Position numbers and translations under genes: made by a program. Under the pieces are notes generated by a model that saw nothing but the letters and a program-made list of their open reading frames with translations, was not told the DNA's origin and made no database searches. A stretch of 64,000 nt of DNA. Origin: Anadara kagoshimensis. Lineage: Eukaryota; Mollusca; Bivalvia; Arcoida; Arcidae. Location: contig CM037861.1 in assembly GCA_021292105.1 (NCBI GenBank), forward strand, positions 34,626,172-34,690,171, given 5' to 3'. Shown one piece after another: positions 13,372 through 23,330 of this stretch (position 1 is the first letter of the stretch; every line of letters starts with the position of its first letter).

Positions 13372-13488
13372 TGTCATATTCCACTTTTTTAATTTAATCA
13401 TAAAATACACTCAAAAAGTGGTATATGACAGTATCATATACCACTTTTTGAATGTATTTTATGATTAAAAAAGTGGTATATGACAGAC
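13372..13488. repeat. Foldback palindrome of about 115 bp
   Basis: Two arms of about 55 bp are inverted copies: CACTTTTTTAA and CAAAAAGTGGTATATGA on the left match CATATACCACTTTTTGAA and TTAAAAAAGTGG on the right. The left arm has about 5 extra bases, and there is almost no loop. It could form a long hairpin or be a small foldback MITE inserted in the TIR element. Confidence 0.8.
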
Positions 13489-14443
13489 CAACTGTCTTTG
13501 GTGTTGTCTGTGGTGTTACCAATATATAAAATGACACCAAATGGTACAAATTTAACAAGGAAATATTATATTTCAATCGTTTATTTATTTATTTTAATTT
13601 ACTAGGTAAATCGCGAGTTTTAAGATAAAATAAAAGATCATCAAATCAAAATACTACAATATTGTCCCTGGTGTTACAAAGGTGTCTCTGGTGTTAACAA
13701 AACAATTGGTAAACATTGAATAATCTTGAGGAATGTAAATTTTTCTATTCAAATATCTGTTCAAACTCCATTTTTGAGAGATAGAATATAATGTAAGATG
13801 TATTGTCTTACTTTTGTTCCCCAACACGCATTGAAATTTCAGTATTTTAAATGGCTGTCTTTGGTGTTATTCTTTTTGTCTTTGGTATAACTTCTAAATG
13901 TCTGTGGTGTTGCCATGGTCTATTGATTCATTAATTTGCACAATGTAAATAAATTTTGTTAACTTATAATTAATTATAAATTACGTATTAAGTACTTTTC
14001 CATGAACCAGTAAAGAACGCGTGCCACAAAAAAGGCAGTAACTTATTATAAAATTCCGTTCTTGCATTTTTTTTAGTTTATCATTTCGAGATTTTAAGAT
14101 TGTTATTTAAGTGTTAAAATGAAAAATACAGTCTCAAATTTTAAATGATATGTCAGCTAGTTTATTATTCATGTATAGAAATAGGTTTTATATTTAAAAT
14201 CTACTTAAATATAGATATTTTCAAAAACATAAATGATGGTTACTCCAGAGGACATTATAAAGCACAATTTCAAATTCAATTTGATATTCTGTCAAAAAGA
14301 ACCAATGTCTTGTGTGCATATTTCTCAGAATGAAATTTTATGTTTCAAATATTGATTTCCAACCAATGAAATGACGGGATTCAATTATTTTTTTATCGTT
14401 ATTTTGGTTTGTGGAATTTCTACATTTTTTGAGAATGACCCAT

Positions 14444-14612
14444 AAACACTTCACCTTTGAGTCGCCGGGGTACCACATGGTCAATACCTACAGAATAATA
14501 TTGGACGTTTACGTCACAAATTCTTTGAATAACGTCGCTTTTACGGTTTAACGTCAACTAAAATCATTATACTAGTACATTAAAAACAAACATACTTATC
14601 CATGTCCAAATC

Positions 14613-14643
<31 letters not shown>

Positions 14644-14690
14644 TAATAGTTTACAATATGAAAATCCAAATCCTTGTCGCGCGGAAAAAG
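14444..14690. other. Spacer with a (TA)n microsatellite
   Basis: The stretch is AT-rich and non-coding. A run of about 13 TA dinucleotides lies at about 14617-14643. No other structure was seen. Confidence 0.6.
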
Positions 14691-15330
14691 AGTTTTCCTT
14701 GTCATGCGACATGACGAAGAGCTGCCCTTGTCACATGCAGCGGAGCAATTAATCTTATCATGCGGCATGACGAAGAGCTGTCCTTTTCACATGCAGCGGA
14801 GGAATTAATCTTATCATGCAGCATGACGAAGAACTGTCCTTTTCACATGCAGCGGAGGAATTAATCTTATCATGCGACATGACGAAGAGCTGTCTTTGTC
14901 ACGCGGAACGGGAGGAGTTTATCTTATCACGTGGCATGAGGAAGGGATGTCTTTGTCACGCTGAACGGGAGGAATTTATCTTGTCCTGTGGCACGCGGAA
15001 CAAAAGGAGTTGATCTTATCATGTCGCATGACGAACAGCTGTCTTTGTAACGCGGAACGAAAGGAGTTGATCTTATGTGGCATGACAAAGAGCTGTCTTT
15101 GTCACGCTGAACGGGAGGAGTTGATCTTGTCACGTGGCATGGGGAAGAGCTGTCTTTGCCACGCTGAAAGGGCTGCCCTGTTCACGCGGCATGGGGAAAA
15201 AGAGATGTCCTTGTCACACAGCATAGGGAGGGGTTGTCGATGTCACGTGCCATGTGGAAGAGATTTTCTTTGTCGCGTGCCATATAATGGGTTCCAAGAG
15301 CTGTCCGTGTCACATTGAACAGGAGTTGTC
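14690..15330. repeat. 56-57-bp minisatellite
   Basis: About eleven diverged units carry GAAGAGCTGTC, TTTGTCACGC and GATCTTATCATG.GGCATGAC. Because 57 is a multiple of three, both strands contain repetitive open frames (for example a CLCHAEREELIL repeat on plus). Irregular 56-bp units and indels interrupt them, so I do not call a gene. The SINE at 15340 is inserted at the end of this array. Confidence 0.85.
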
Positions 15331-15339
15331 TGTCATGTG
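15331..15339. repeat. Left target-site duplication of the SINE
   Basis: TGTCATGTG is repeated exactly at 15685-15693, flanking the SINE body. Confidence 0.8.
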
Positions 15340-15684
15340 CCACTGCGGTAGCTCAGTTGGTAGAGTGCTCGCTCCGTAAGTGGGAGGTCGTGGGTTCGAT
15401 CCCCGGCCGGGTCTGACTCAAGACTTGAAAGTGGGTAGTGACTGTTCTTTCGCCAAGCACTCGGCATTACGAAATGAAAGTCACGGTTCTTTCGGATGGA
15501 AACTTAAAATAAATGAGGTCCCGTGTCACGGTGGGCTTGGCACGCTAAAGAACCCTGCTGTATAACGCCATCAGCGAAACGCACAGGCAAAATTTCTGCA
15601 CCTTCGCCTATAGCTGGCGTCATCTCGATATAAGTAAAATATTCTTGACTGGGACGTTAAACACCATTACTCAACTCAACTCTT
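15340..15684 (+). mobile_element. tRNA-derived SINE, apparently full length
   Basis: The head is tRNA-like, with an A box TAGCTCAGTTGG at 15349-15360 and a B box GGTTCGATCCC at 15393-15403. A conserved central part (CCGTGTCACGGTGGGC, then AAAGAACCCTG) follows. The 3' tail contains ATATTCTTGACTGGGACG and TTAAACACC. RNA polymerase III would transcribe it and a LINE would mobilise it. A 9-bp duplication TGTCATGTG brackets it. The domain layout resembles mollusc V-SINE/RUDI-like families; that family name is from memory and untested. Related partial copies lie at 17250-17632 and 44658-44735. Confidence 0.85.
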
Positions 15685-15693
15685 TGTCATGTG
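15685..15693. repeat. Right target-site duplication of the SINE
   Basis: TGTCATGTG matches the copy at 15331-15339. Beyond it the 57-bp repeat sequence appears to resume briefly. Confidence 0.8.
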
Positions 15694-15816
15694 GTAATGG
15701 GTTTGATGATCCATAATTATTTCACTTTCTTGTAAACAGTCAAAGTAAATGGTTGACTGATAACCTTTGTTTATTTGCCAAGTTTTAAGAAATGATAAAA
15801 GATAGATTTAAAACTT

Positions 15817-15822
15817 TTTATT
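15817..15822 (-). terminator. Poly(A) signal of the membrane-protein gene
   Basis: AATAAA on the minus strand, about 65 nt after the TAA stop of the last coding exon. It gives a short 3' UTR. Confidence 0.55.
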
Positions 15823-15885
15823 TACAATAAAAATAAACAATGCACTAAAACAAAAAGAACACGCATACAATTAATGGACGAATTT

Positions 15886-16073
15886 TTACGGTAGGGCGAT
15901 TGTAAGAGGACTGGTTTCCTCTTCGTCCTCTCCTCGTTGAGCAGGTCTGTGTTCTTGTAAATATAATTGATGGGCATGGCCTGGTTTCATATTGATGTGA
16001 GATTCAACAACTTCTGGTTGTGCATGGATCTTTTTCTTGTTTAACGATCCGTTAGAGCTCATCAATCCATTAC
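15886..16073 (-). CDS. Membrane-protein gene, exon 5 (last)
   Basis: The acceptor is TTTATATTTTCATAG. It encodes the C-terminal 61 residues and the TAA stop. The split Arg codon (C|GT) joins it to exon 4. Confidence 0.85.
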
Positions 16074-16889
16074 CTATGAAAATATAAACAAACACATCAG
16101 CAATAGTGACTGCCATGTTTGTGGTATTATGATATAAAGGTATCTGTTAGATATCATACTATATGATTGATGACACGACAGGCCATGATTCCATCGACTA
16201 CGCTTAACTGAATTTCGTTTTTACTGAATTTCTTTTCCAAACACTTCTTTTATAGGGTCTGTATAATGTAATGGTGTAAAAATGGAAGCAATTTGCGAAA
16301 TTGAAATTAAATAAATATATCCTTAAAAGTAAAATGAAATTTGAATTTAACTTGAAAGTTTATTATTTCAGTGAATGGCTAAGTTTTTTTCGATATTAAT
16401 GTCAGGTCAAAATTTTTATTTACACCTACTAAATCACTTACGGTTGTTTTTGGATTTAATAAGTAAAATGTTGTTGCTCAAAATGTTACTTTGTCTAGCT
16501 AAGTAATTCGTTAAGACGGAAACGTCCATTGTACGGCGTTTGATGTACATATTAGTGATCAGTAAAATAAACAAGTCATTTCTACGTTTATGCCATATGG
16601 ACAATTTTAGTATAGTTTCAATTAACGTGCGAAAAGGTTTAGGTTTAGTTGTTTCTAGTTTTTGTTGAGCAATTAAGCAGAAAATTTGGTTACGGTTGAG
16701 ACACGGAAATCACGCGTGTCCAGGATCGCTTGGGTCGATGAGGTAAGGCCGTCCATCCTCGCCGACGATGTCACAGGGTGGAACCGAATAAATGTGTGGT
16801 TAAATGCGACCTGGACTTGTCTTTTTATTATCTTAAATGCAGAAAGATGAGCTAAATTTCCTAGTCAAGAGTTCGAACTCATTAACTCT

Positions 16890-16933
<44 letters not shown>

Positions 16934-19900
16934 AAAATAAGAATCAGAACAACCTTTTGACATTTCATAGAACGGATAGTTCAATAAATAAAACATGTGC
17001 TTGAGCAAACTACATGATTCAGATTATTTCTACTCGTAATTTAAACATTTTCTACTTACGGTTATTGCTGTCTGTTGATGAAACAGCTGATGCCAGTCCG
17101 CTGTCATTATCCTGGTCTTTTCTAGCCAAGTGTCTAAATATAAATATGCTTGAATATTAATAGTTTGTTGTTGACATATATTGTATTGGCAATGACCAAA
17201 ATATATAACCAGGTACACTTCATATCAAACAGGGGTTCTTCAGAAGAGACCTTAAAAATCGACGCCCCGTGTCAAAGCAGACATGGCACCTCTAAATGTT
17301 ACGATTTATTGTCTTCAAAAAAGATTTCTGTTTTAAACAACCTATGTAAATTTATGAGTATCATTAAGGAGAGAGTGCGTCCTCCTGGTTAATTTATATG
17401 TACATTACACACGTATGTTTATGTTTATTACCTATGTTATTATGTATTATTTGTTCTCTGTGTTGTAAATGTACACTTTATGAGAATAAAGAGCTTGAAC
17501 TTAAGAACCCTCCCTGCACATTGCCCTAAGCGCACTGCAAATGTGAAAAATTGTCACTTCACCTATGGCTTGTGATGTCTAGATATAAGTCAAATATTGT
17601 TGACGAGGATGTTTAAAACTTTATTCAATCAATCAATCGATCAATTAATCAATCAATCGATCAATCAATCAATCAATCATATCAAAAGGATACAGTAAAA
17701 GTGCACAAACAGTTGGTGGATAGATACATGTACAGTTGGTGGATAGATACATGTACAGTTGGTGGATAGATACATGTACAGTTGGTGGATAGATATATGT
17801 ACAGTTGGTGGATAGATACATGTACAGTTGGTGGATAGATACATGTACAGTTTGTGGATAGATACATGTACAGTTGGTGGATAGATACATGTACAGTTTG
17901 TGGATAGATACATGTACAGTTTGTGGATAGATACATGTACAGTTGGTGGATAGATACATGTACAGTTGGTGGATAGATATATGTACAGTTGGTGGATAGA
18001 TACATGTACAGTTGGTGGATAGATACATGTACAGTTGGTGGATAGATACATGTACAGTTGGTGGATAGATACATGTACAGTTGGTGGATAGATACATGTA
18101 CAGTTGGTGGATAGATACATGTACAGTTGGTGGATAGATACATGTACAGTTGGTGGATAGATACATGTACAGTTGGTGGATAGATACATGTACAGTTGGT
18201 GGATAGATACATGTACAGTTGGTGGATAGATACATGTACAGTTGGTGGATAGATACATGTACAGTTGGTGGATAGATACATGTACAGTGGTGGATAGATA
18301 CATGTACAGTTGGTGGATAGATACATGTACAGTTGGTGGATAGATACATGTACAGTTGGTGGATAGATACATGTACAGTTGGTGGATAGATACATGTACA
18401 GTTGGTGGATAGATACATGTACAGTTGGTGGATAGATACATGTACAGTTGGTGGATAGATACATGTACAGTTGGTGGATAGATACATGTACAGTTGGTGG
18501 ATAGATATATGTACAGTTGGTGGATAGATACATGTACAGTTGGTGGATAGATATATGTACAGTTGGTGGATAGATACATGTACAGTTGGTGGATAGATAC
18601 ATGTACAGTTGGTGGATAGATACATGTACAGTTGGTGGATAGATACATGTACAGTTGGTGGATAGATACATGTACAGTTGGTGGATAGATACATGTACAG
18701 TTGGTGGATAGATACATGTACAGTTGGTGGATAGATACATGTACAGTTGGTGGATAGATACATGTACAGTTGGTGGATAGATACATGTACAGTTGGTGGA
18801 TAGATACATGTACAGTTGGTGGATAGATACATGTACAGTTGGTGGATAGATATATGTACAGTTGGTGGATAGATACATGTACAGTTGGTGGATAGATACA
18901 TGTACAGTTGGTGGATAGATATATGTACAGTTGGTGGATAGATACATGTACAGTTGGTGGATAGATATATGTACAGTTGGTGGATAGATATATGTACAGT
19001 TGGTGGATAGATACATGTACAGTTGGTGGATAGATATATGTACAGTTGGTGGATAGATACATGTACAGTTGGTGGATAGATACATGTACAGTTGGTGGAT
19101 AGATATATGTACAGTTGGTGGATAGATACATGTACAGTTGGTGGATAGCATGTACAGTTGGTGGATAGATACATGTACAGTTGGTGGATAGATACATGTA
19201 CAGTTGGTGGATAGATATATGTACAGTTGGTGGATAGATACATGTACAGTTGGTGGATAGATACATGTACAGTTGGTGGATAGATACATGTACAGTTGGT
19301 GGATAGATACATGTACAGTTGGTGGATAGATACATGTACAGTTGGTGGATAGATACATGTACAGTTGGTGGATAGATACATGTACAGTTGGTGGATAGAT
19401 ATATGTACAGTTGGTGGATAGATACATGTACAGTTGGTGGATAGATACATGTACAGTTGGTGGATAGATATATGTACAGTTGGTGGATAGATACATGTAC
19501 AGTTGGTGGATAGATATATGTACAGTTGGTGGATAGATACATGTACAGTTGGTGGATAGATACATGTACAGTTGGTGGATAGATACATGTACAGTTGGTG
19601 GATAGATATATGTACAGTTGGTGGATAGATACATGTACAGTTGGTGGATAGATACATGTACAGTTGGTGGATAGATATATGTACAGTTGGTGGATAGATA
19701 CATGTACAGTTGGTGGATAGATACATGTACAGTTGGTGGATAGATACATGTACAGTTGGTGGATAGATATATGTACAGTTGGTGGATAGATATATGTACA
19801 GTTGGTGGATAGATACATGTACAGTTGGTGGATAGATACATGTACAGTTGGTGGATAGATACATGTACAGTTGGTGGATAGATATATGTACAGTTGGTGG

Positions 19901-22422
19901 ATAGATACATGTACAGTTGGTGGATAGATACATGTACAGTTGGTGGATAGATATATGTACAGTTGGTGGATAGATACATGTACAGTTGGTGGATAGATAC
20001 ATGTACAGTTGGTGGATAGATACATGTACAGTTGGTGGATAGATATATGTACAGTTGGTGGATAGATATATGTACAGTTGGTGGATAGATACATGTACAG
20101 TTGGTGGATAGATACATGTACAGTTGGTGGATAGATACATGTACAGTTGGTGGATAGATATATGTACAGTTGGTGGATAGATACATGTACAGTTGGTGGA
20201 TAGATACATGTACAGTTGGTGGATAGATATATGTACAGTTGGTGGATAGATACATGTACAGTTGGTGGATAGATACATGTACAGTTGGTGGATAGATACA
20301 TGTACAGTTGGTGGATAGATACATGTACAGTTGGTGGATAGATATATGTACAGTTGGTGGATAGATATATGTACAGTTGGTGGATAGATACATGTACAGT
20401 TGGTGGATAGATACATGTACAGTTGGTGGATAGATACATGTACAGTTGGTGGATAGATATATGTACAGTTGGTGGATAGATACATGTACAGTTGGTGGAT
20501 AGATACATGTACAGTTGGTGGATAGATATATGTACAGTTGGTGGATAGATACATGTACAGTTGGTGGATAGATACATGTACAGTTGGGTTTGTAATTGAA
20601 GCATTTAGTACATATATCATGTAAATCATTAGGTTAATTAGTTTTTTTTATCAAAACGCCGATAATTGCATGACGGATTCTATTCAATTCAATCTTTTGT
20701 TAAAATACTTCACAATATTAAAAGCAACTCCATACAGAAAAATGGCAGACCATAAAACATCACATACAGAAAATCCCCATGTTAAAAATAAATCCTTACG
20801 TAATACATTAACATTTAATAAAGCAGGGCCTAATGTAAAATGTACCTATCAGTGGGACGTTTAAGCCATTAATGTAATTTTATCTGTTATATGTATTATA
20901 AAATTATAATGTTTTTTTATAACACGAATTGCATAAATAATGCATTAGGTAAGGGTGAATTTTAACATGGGGATTTTCTGTTCTAAAAATAGAACATTGA
21001 AATGAACAAACGTATTACAACAAACGTATTACATCTCAACTAACAAAGCCAGACTTTCGAGATTCTTTCTTCATCTTAAATATCGTCCTTGATATTATAA
21101 GTTATACAGTGTTTTAGTAGGTTTCACAGCCCCACATACCCCGTCAAAGATGTATGTATCCTGAGCCGCAGGCTGTGTAACCTACCAAAACTGTATAACG
21201 TTTTTGTCACCCTTCAAAGTGGTACTAGTGATCTTTTTAACTCCCATTTCGTATTTTGTACGTTGTCGCCATGTTTGTTTACCGTACCTAGACGTCCGCG
21301 TAAATTCTTTCCTGTCGTGTGCTTTTATGTAACCCGGCAGATTTCTGAACATAGTACGATGTACCCCGGCAAGTTAACCAATCGCTATGCGAGAAATTTC
21401 TTTGAAGGGTGACAAAAGTAAATAAACCTACTTGGTGTGATTGGGTAGGGTAAAACATACCACTCTACTTCATTATTTTTTGTTTTATTTTGCAAGTTTT
21501 AACAGAAAGTATCGATTGTACATATTTATGCTTATGTACTTACGTCAGATCCAGTTCCTGTTGTTTACAAGTCCGATTAATCTGACGACGTCTGCAGAGA
21601 AAGAACACTAGTACGCATAATAATAATATACCTAATGCGCATGCGACAGCGAGTATTGCTATTATGGCTTTATATACATTTTCTTTATCAGCTGCATCTT
21701 CTGAAATAGAAAAAACCGATAGGTATTACATAATTTTTGTTCATATACATATTTTGGACTTAATAAAACACAAGATTGGGCATAATCCAACATGTTCTGG
21801 TTTTCCAGTGATGTCGTTTAACTACTTACATACCCTAAGAGTTTTCTTTCTTTCTTTCTTTTTTTTTTTACTTATTTGTTTGTTTATTTATGAATTGTTT
21901 CTGTTCTTGATTTTATTTAAGGAATGATAATTATAAATGTGTACAATATATCATACCTGGTCCCAAAGTGGATGTCTGTGCTTGGATAACGATTTGTTGA
22001 CCCTGATAGATACGTTTCTGAACTGAAAACAAATATAGGAATCATGATCACTTATGAATATGTGATTAACAAAGAAAGTCTGTATATATAGACAGACGCT
22101 TGTGGATTATATATAAAATTAATACTTTATATTATTATTTATATTATTATACAGTGATATATTGGTTCTATTATCGGTAACTTATTATAATAAGGGCACT
22201 TCTGGTATTGCCAATACTACTTTCAATACAATGGTCTACCACTGACAGACATGCCCGGTGACAATCATGTAGACGTTAATCATCCCAGCTCTTATACATA
22301 TATTTAGTGTAACGTTAATTTTATTCAGAAAATTTAAAAACAAAAATGTAATACGACATTTCTACTACTACTTCTACATTGTGTATTACTAAGGATATGC
22401 TTTAAATATATTCAATAATAAT

Positions 22423-22481
<59 letters not shown>

Positions 22482-22775
22482 GCTTTAATGTTTGTTGATA
22501 AGGAATACACTACTTTCTACTAATAATAAATCATAGATCTACTACATAAGATAATATTGTTTAATTTAATATCTATACTTACGTATACAACATACGTCGT
22601 TTATACCTCGTCCACTGCAATAGTCTACATTACAACTCTCTATCTTCCCGTCAATACATGTGTAGTTTGGAAGTGAATAACGATTGATTTCACCATCTCG
22701 CCAACAAGGAAGGACATAACTACCATTATTCAAACTGGTAAGAAACCTATCTAAAAACTTTACTGCAGACTCCAT
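15886..22775 (-). CDS. Five-exon single-pass membrane protein with Cys-rich N-terminus, 225 aa, family unknown
   Basis: Joining 22775-22583, 22022-21957, 21700-21544, 17133-17060 and 16073-15886 gives a continuous 225-residue frame. Every junction has GT-AG sites and matching phases. Residues 1-86 have six Cys (24, 40, 48, 53, 62, 63) and N-glycosylation sites NGS (17) and NYT (37), suggesting an extracellular part. Residues 98-122 are a strong transmembrane helix (AIIAILAVACALGILLL...) followed by CRRRQINR, a stop-transfer signal. The tail is polar, Ser/Glu-rich and ends SPLTIALP. Likely role: a small surface receptor or adaptor (inference). The short Cys cluster plus one helix is only loosely reminiscent of Shisa-type proteins. 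No clear signal peptide follows the ATG, although an in-frame stop lies 18 nt upstream; an additional upstream exon with a signal peptide is possible. Intron 3 contains the 23-bp minisatellite. Confidence 0.8.
16074..17059 (-). other. Intron 4 of the membrane-protein gene
   Basis: AT-rich intron sequence. A (TG)n microsatellite of about 40 bp lies at 16893-16932. Nothing else was recognised. Confidence 0.7.
17060..17133 (-). CDS. Membrane-protein gene, exon 4
   Basis: A 74-bp exon with acceptor TATATTTAG and donor GTAAGT. It encodes HLARKDQDNDSGLASAVSST, a Ser/Asp-rich cytoplasmic segment. Confidence 0.8.
17250..17632 (+). mobile_element. SINE copy split by a LINE 3' fragment
   Basis: The central SINE part (CCCGTGTCA...TGGCAC.CTAAA) is at 17250-17296. 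The 3' part (AAGAACCCT, then CCTATGGCTTGTGATGTCTA and ATATTGTTGACG) is at 17503-17632. Both align in order to the full copy at 15340. About 206 bp of unrelated sequence separates them. The tail runs into (AATC)n repeats to about 17680. Confidence 0.65.
17297..17502 (+). mobile_element. Likely LINE 3'-end fragment inside the SINE
   Basis: A short frame encoding LLSSKKISVLNNLCKFM ends at a stop at 17392 and resembles the C-terminus of animal LINE ORF2 proteins. About 90 bp later comes AATAAAGAGCTTGAACTT, typical of LINE 3' tails. It lies exactly in the gap of the SINE at 17250-17632. The LINE clade cannot be assigned from so little. Confidence 0.5.
17620..17682. repeat. (AATC)n microsatellite
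   Basis: AATC/ATCG tetranucleotides follow the SINE tail and precede the 23-bp array. Confidence 0.8.
17706..20586. repeat. 23-bp minisatellite, about 125 units, in intron 3
   Basis: The unit is GTTGGTGGATAGATACATGT plus ACA. Units are nearly identical except for one dimorphic site, ATACATG versus ATATATG, whose pattern recurs in blocks. Three units near 17850-17935 carry GTTTGTGG, and two have small deletions (about 18289 and 19147). The minus-strand reading has no stop in any frame, so three overlapping frames of 900-990 codons (YLSTNCTCIYPPTVHVSIHQ repeats) arise automatically. It lies between exons 3 and 4 of the membrane-protein gene and would be in its pre-mRNA. Confidence 0.97.
21101..21432. 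repeat. Foldback cluster in intron 3
   Basis: There are two nested inverted repeats. Arms at 21101-21131 and 21170-21200 share GTTATACAG, TAGGTT and ACAGCC. Arms at about 21199-21218 and 21402-21421 share TTTTGTCACCCTTCAAAG. Outer AGTAGGT/ACCTACT pairs also fit. It looks like a MITE or two overlapping MITEs. Confidence 0.6.
21544..21700 (-). CDS. Membrane-protein gene, exon 3 (transmembrane helix)
   Basis: The acceptor is TTCTATTTCAG and the donor GTAAGT. It encodes the hydrophobic helix and the basic stop-transfer CRRRQINR. Confidence 0.85.
21957..22022 (-). CDS. Membrane-protein gene, exon 2
   Basis: A 66-bp exon after a TTTGTTTTCAG acceptor, with donor GTATGA. It encodes QKRIYQGQQIVIQAQTSTLG, the juxtamembrane stretch. 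Its phases fit both neighbours. Confidence 0.8.
22425..22482. repeat. (AAT)n microsatellite in intron 1
   Basis: About 18 uninterrupted AAT trinucleotides. Confidence 0.9.
22583..22775 (-). CDS. Membrane-protein gene, coding exon 1
   Basis: It encodes the Cys-rich N-terminal part (MESAVKFLDRF...). The ATG is at 22775. The donor reads C|GTAAGT and the exon ends one base into a codon. Confidence 0.75.
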
Positions 22776-23330
22776 TGATATAATCGTACTCTATAAGTGA
22801 CTGATCGTCTGTACGACTACATGTAGGCCTTACGCCCAATGTGCAGTCTTTAGAAAGTGACTGATGTAATATGTTATTTATATATACTGTATGCAGTTAC
22901 TAAAAATAGTAAAGGGGATTTCCTTACTAATTCTAAATATAGTGCCATCTAACTACCGTATGAAAATTAGTCACGAGTAACTTTGTTGCTACAAGACAAC
23001 GATCCAGTTTTAAAAAGGGGGTTTTCTTAAGGGAGTAGGACTTAATTAAGGGGTTTTCTCACTTAAGAAAAAGGCGAATATTTGTTTAATCAGTAAATTT
23101 ACAAAGTAAATTTCCTGACTAAGTAAATTCCCTGACTACCAGCACCATTAAATAGAGTGTAAAATGTCACCGAGACTACGTATCAAATACACTTTATGAC
23201 CTCGAGAAAGTCTGTATTCGTCATGGGAACCATAGCCATGGTATCATCCATTATTCTTATCAAATGCTTTATAAGTACAATGAGGTACAGTATTTCCACA
23301 CAAAGACTGCCATAAACTAACATGGGTATC
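22776..23330. other. 5' flank of the membrane-protein gene
   Basis: It contains no coding sequence that I recognise. It may hold the 5' UTR and promoter or an upstream exon of the minus-strand gene. No TATA or initiator motif can be singled out in this AT-rich stretch. Confidence 0.35.

Larger units (their letters stand above)
10611..14443. mobile_element. Unclassified 3.8-kb TIR element with motif-rich subterminal zones
   Basis: The two ends form a perfect 30-bp inverted repeat (10611-10640 and 14414-14443) starting ATGGGTCATTCTCAAAAAAT. Both subterminal zones are loaded with a recurrent motif close to GTCYYTGGTGTTAC. The first zone (10992-12142) has mixed orientation and the second (13494-13914) is all plus. 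The middle holds a degenerate repeat of about 50 bp. No transposase frame is present, so this copy is non-autonomous. No convincing target-site duplication was found beyond AT. The superfamily is unknown to me. Confidence 0.75.

Noticed and set aside
14816-15318. Cys/Glu-rich repeat protein (CLCHAEREELIL)
   Set aside because: This is a translation of a diverged 57-bp minisatellite with frame-changing units; the complementary strand is equally open.
15345-15411. Possible tRNA gene
   Set aside because: A and B boxes are present, but the ends do not form an acceptor stem, and a conserved SINE body with a tail and flanking duplications follows.
17669-20629. Three overlapping minus-strand frames of about 900-990 codons
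   Set aside because: They are the same 23-bp repeat read in three frames; none has a stop in the unit. The array lies in an intron.
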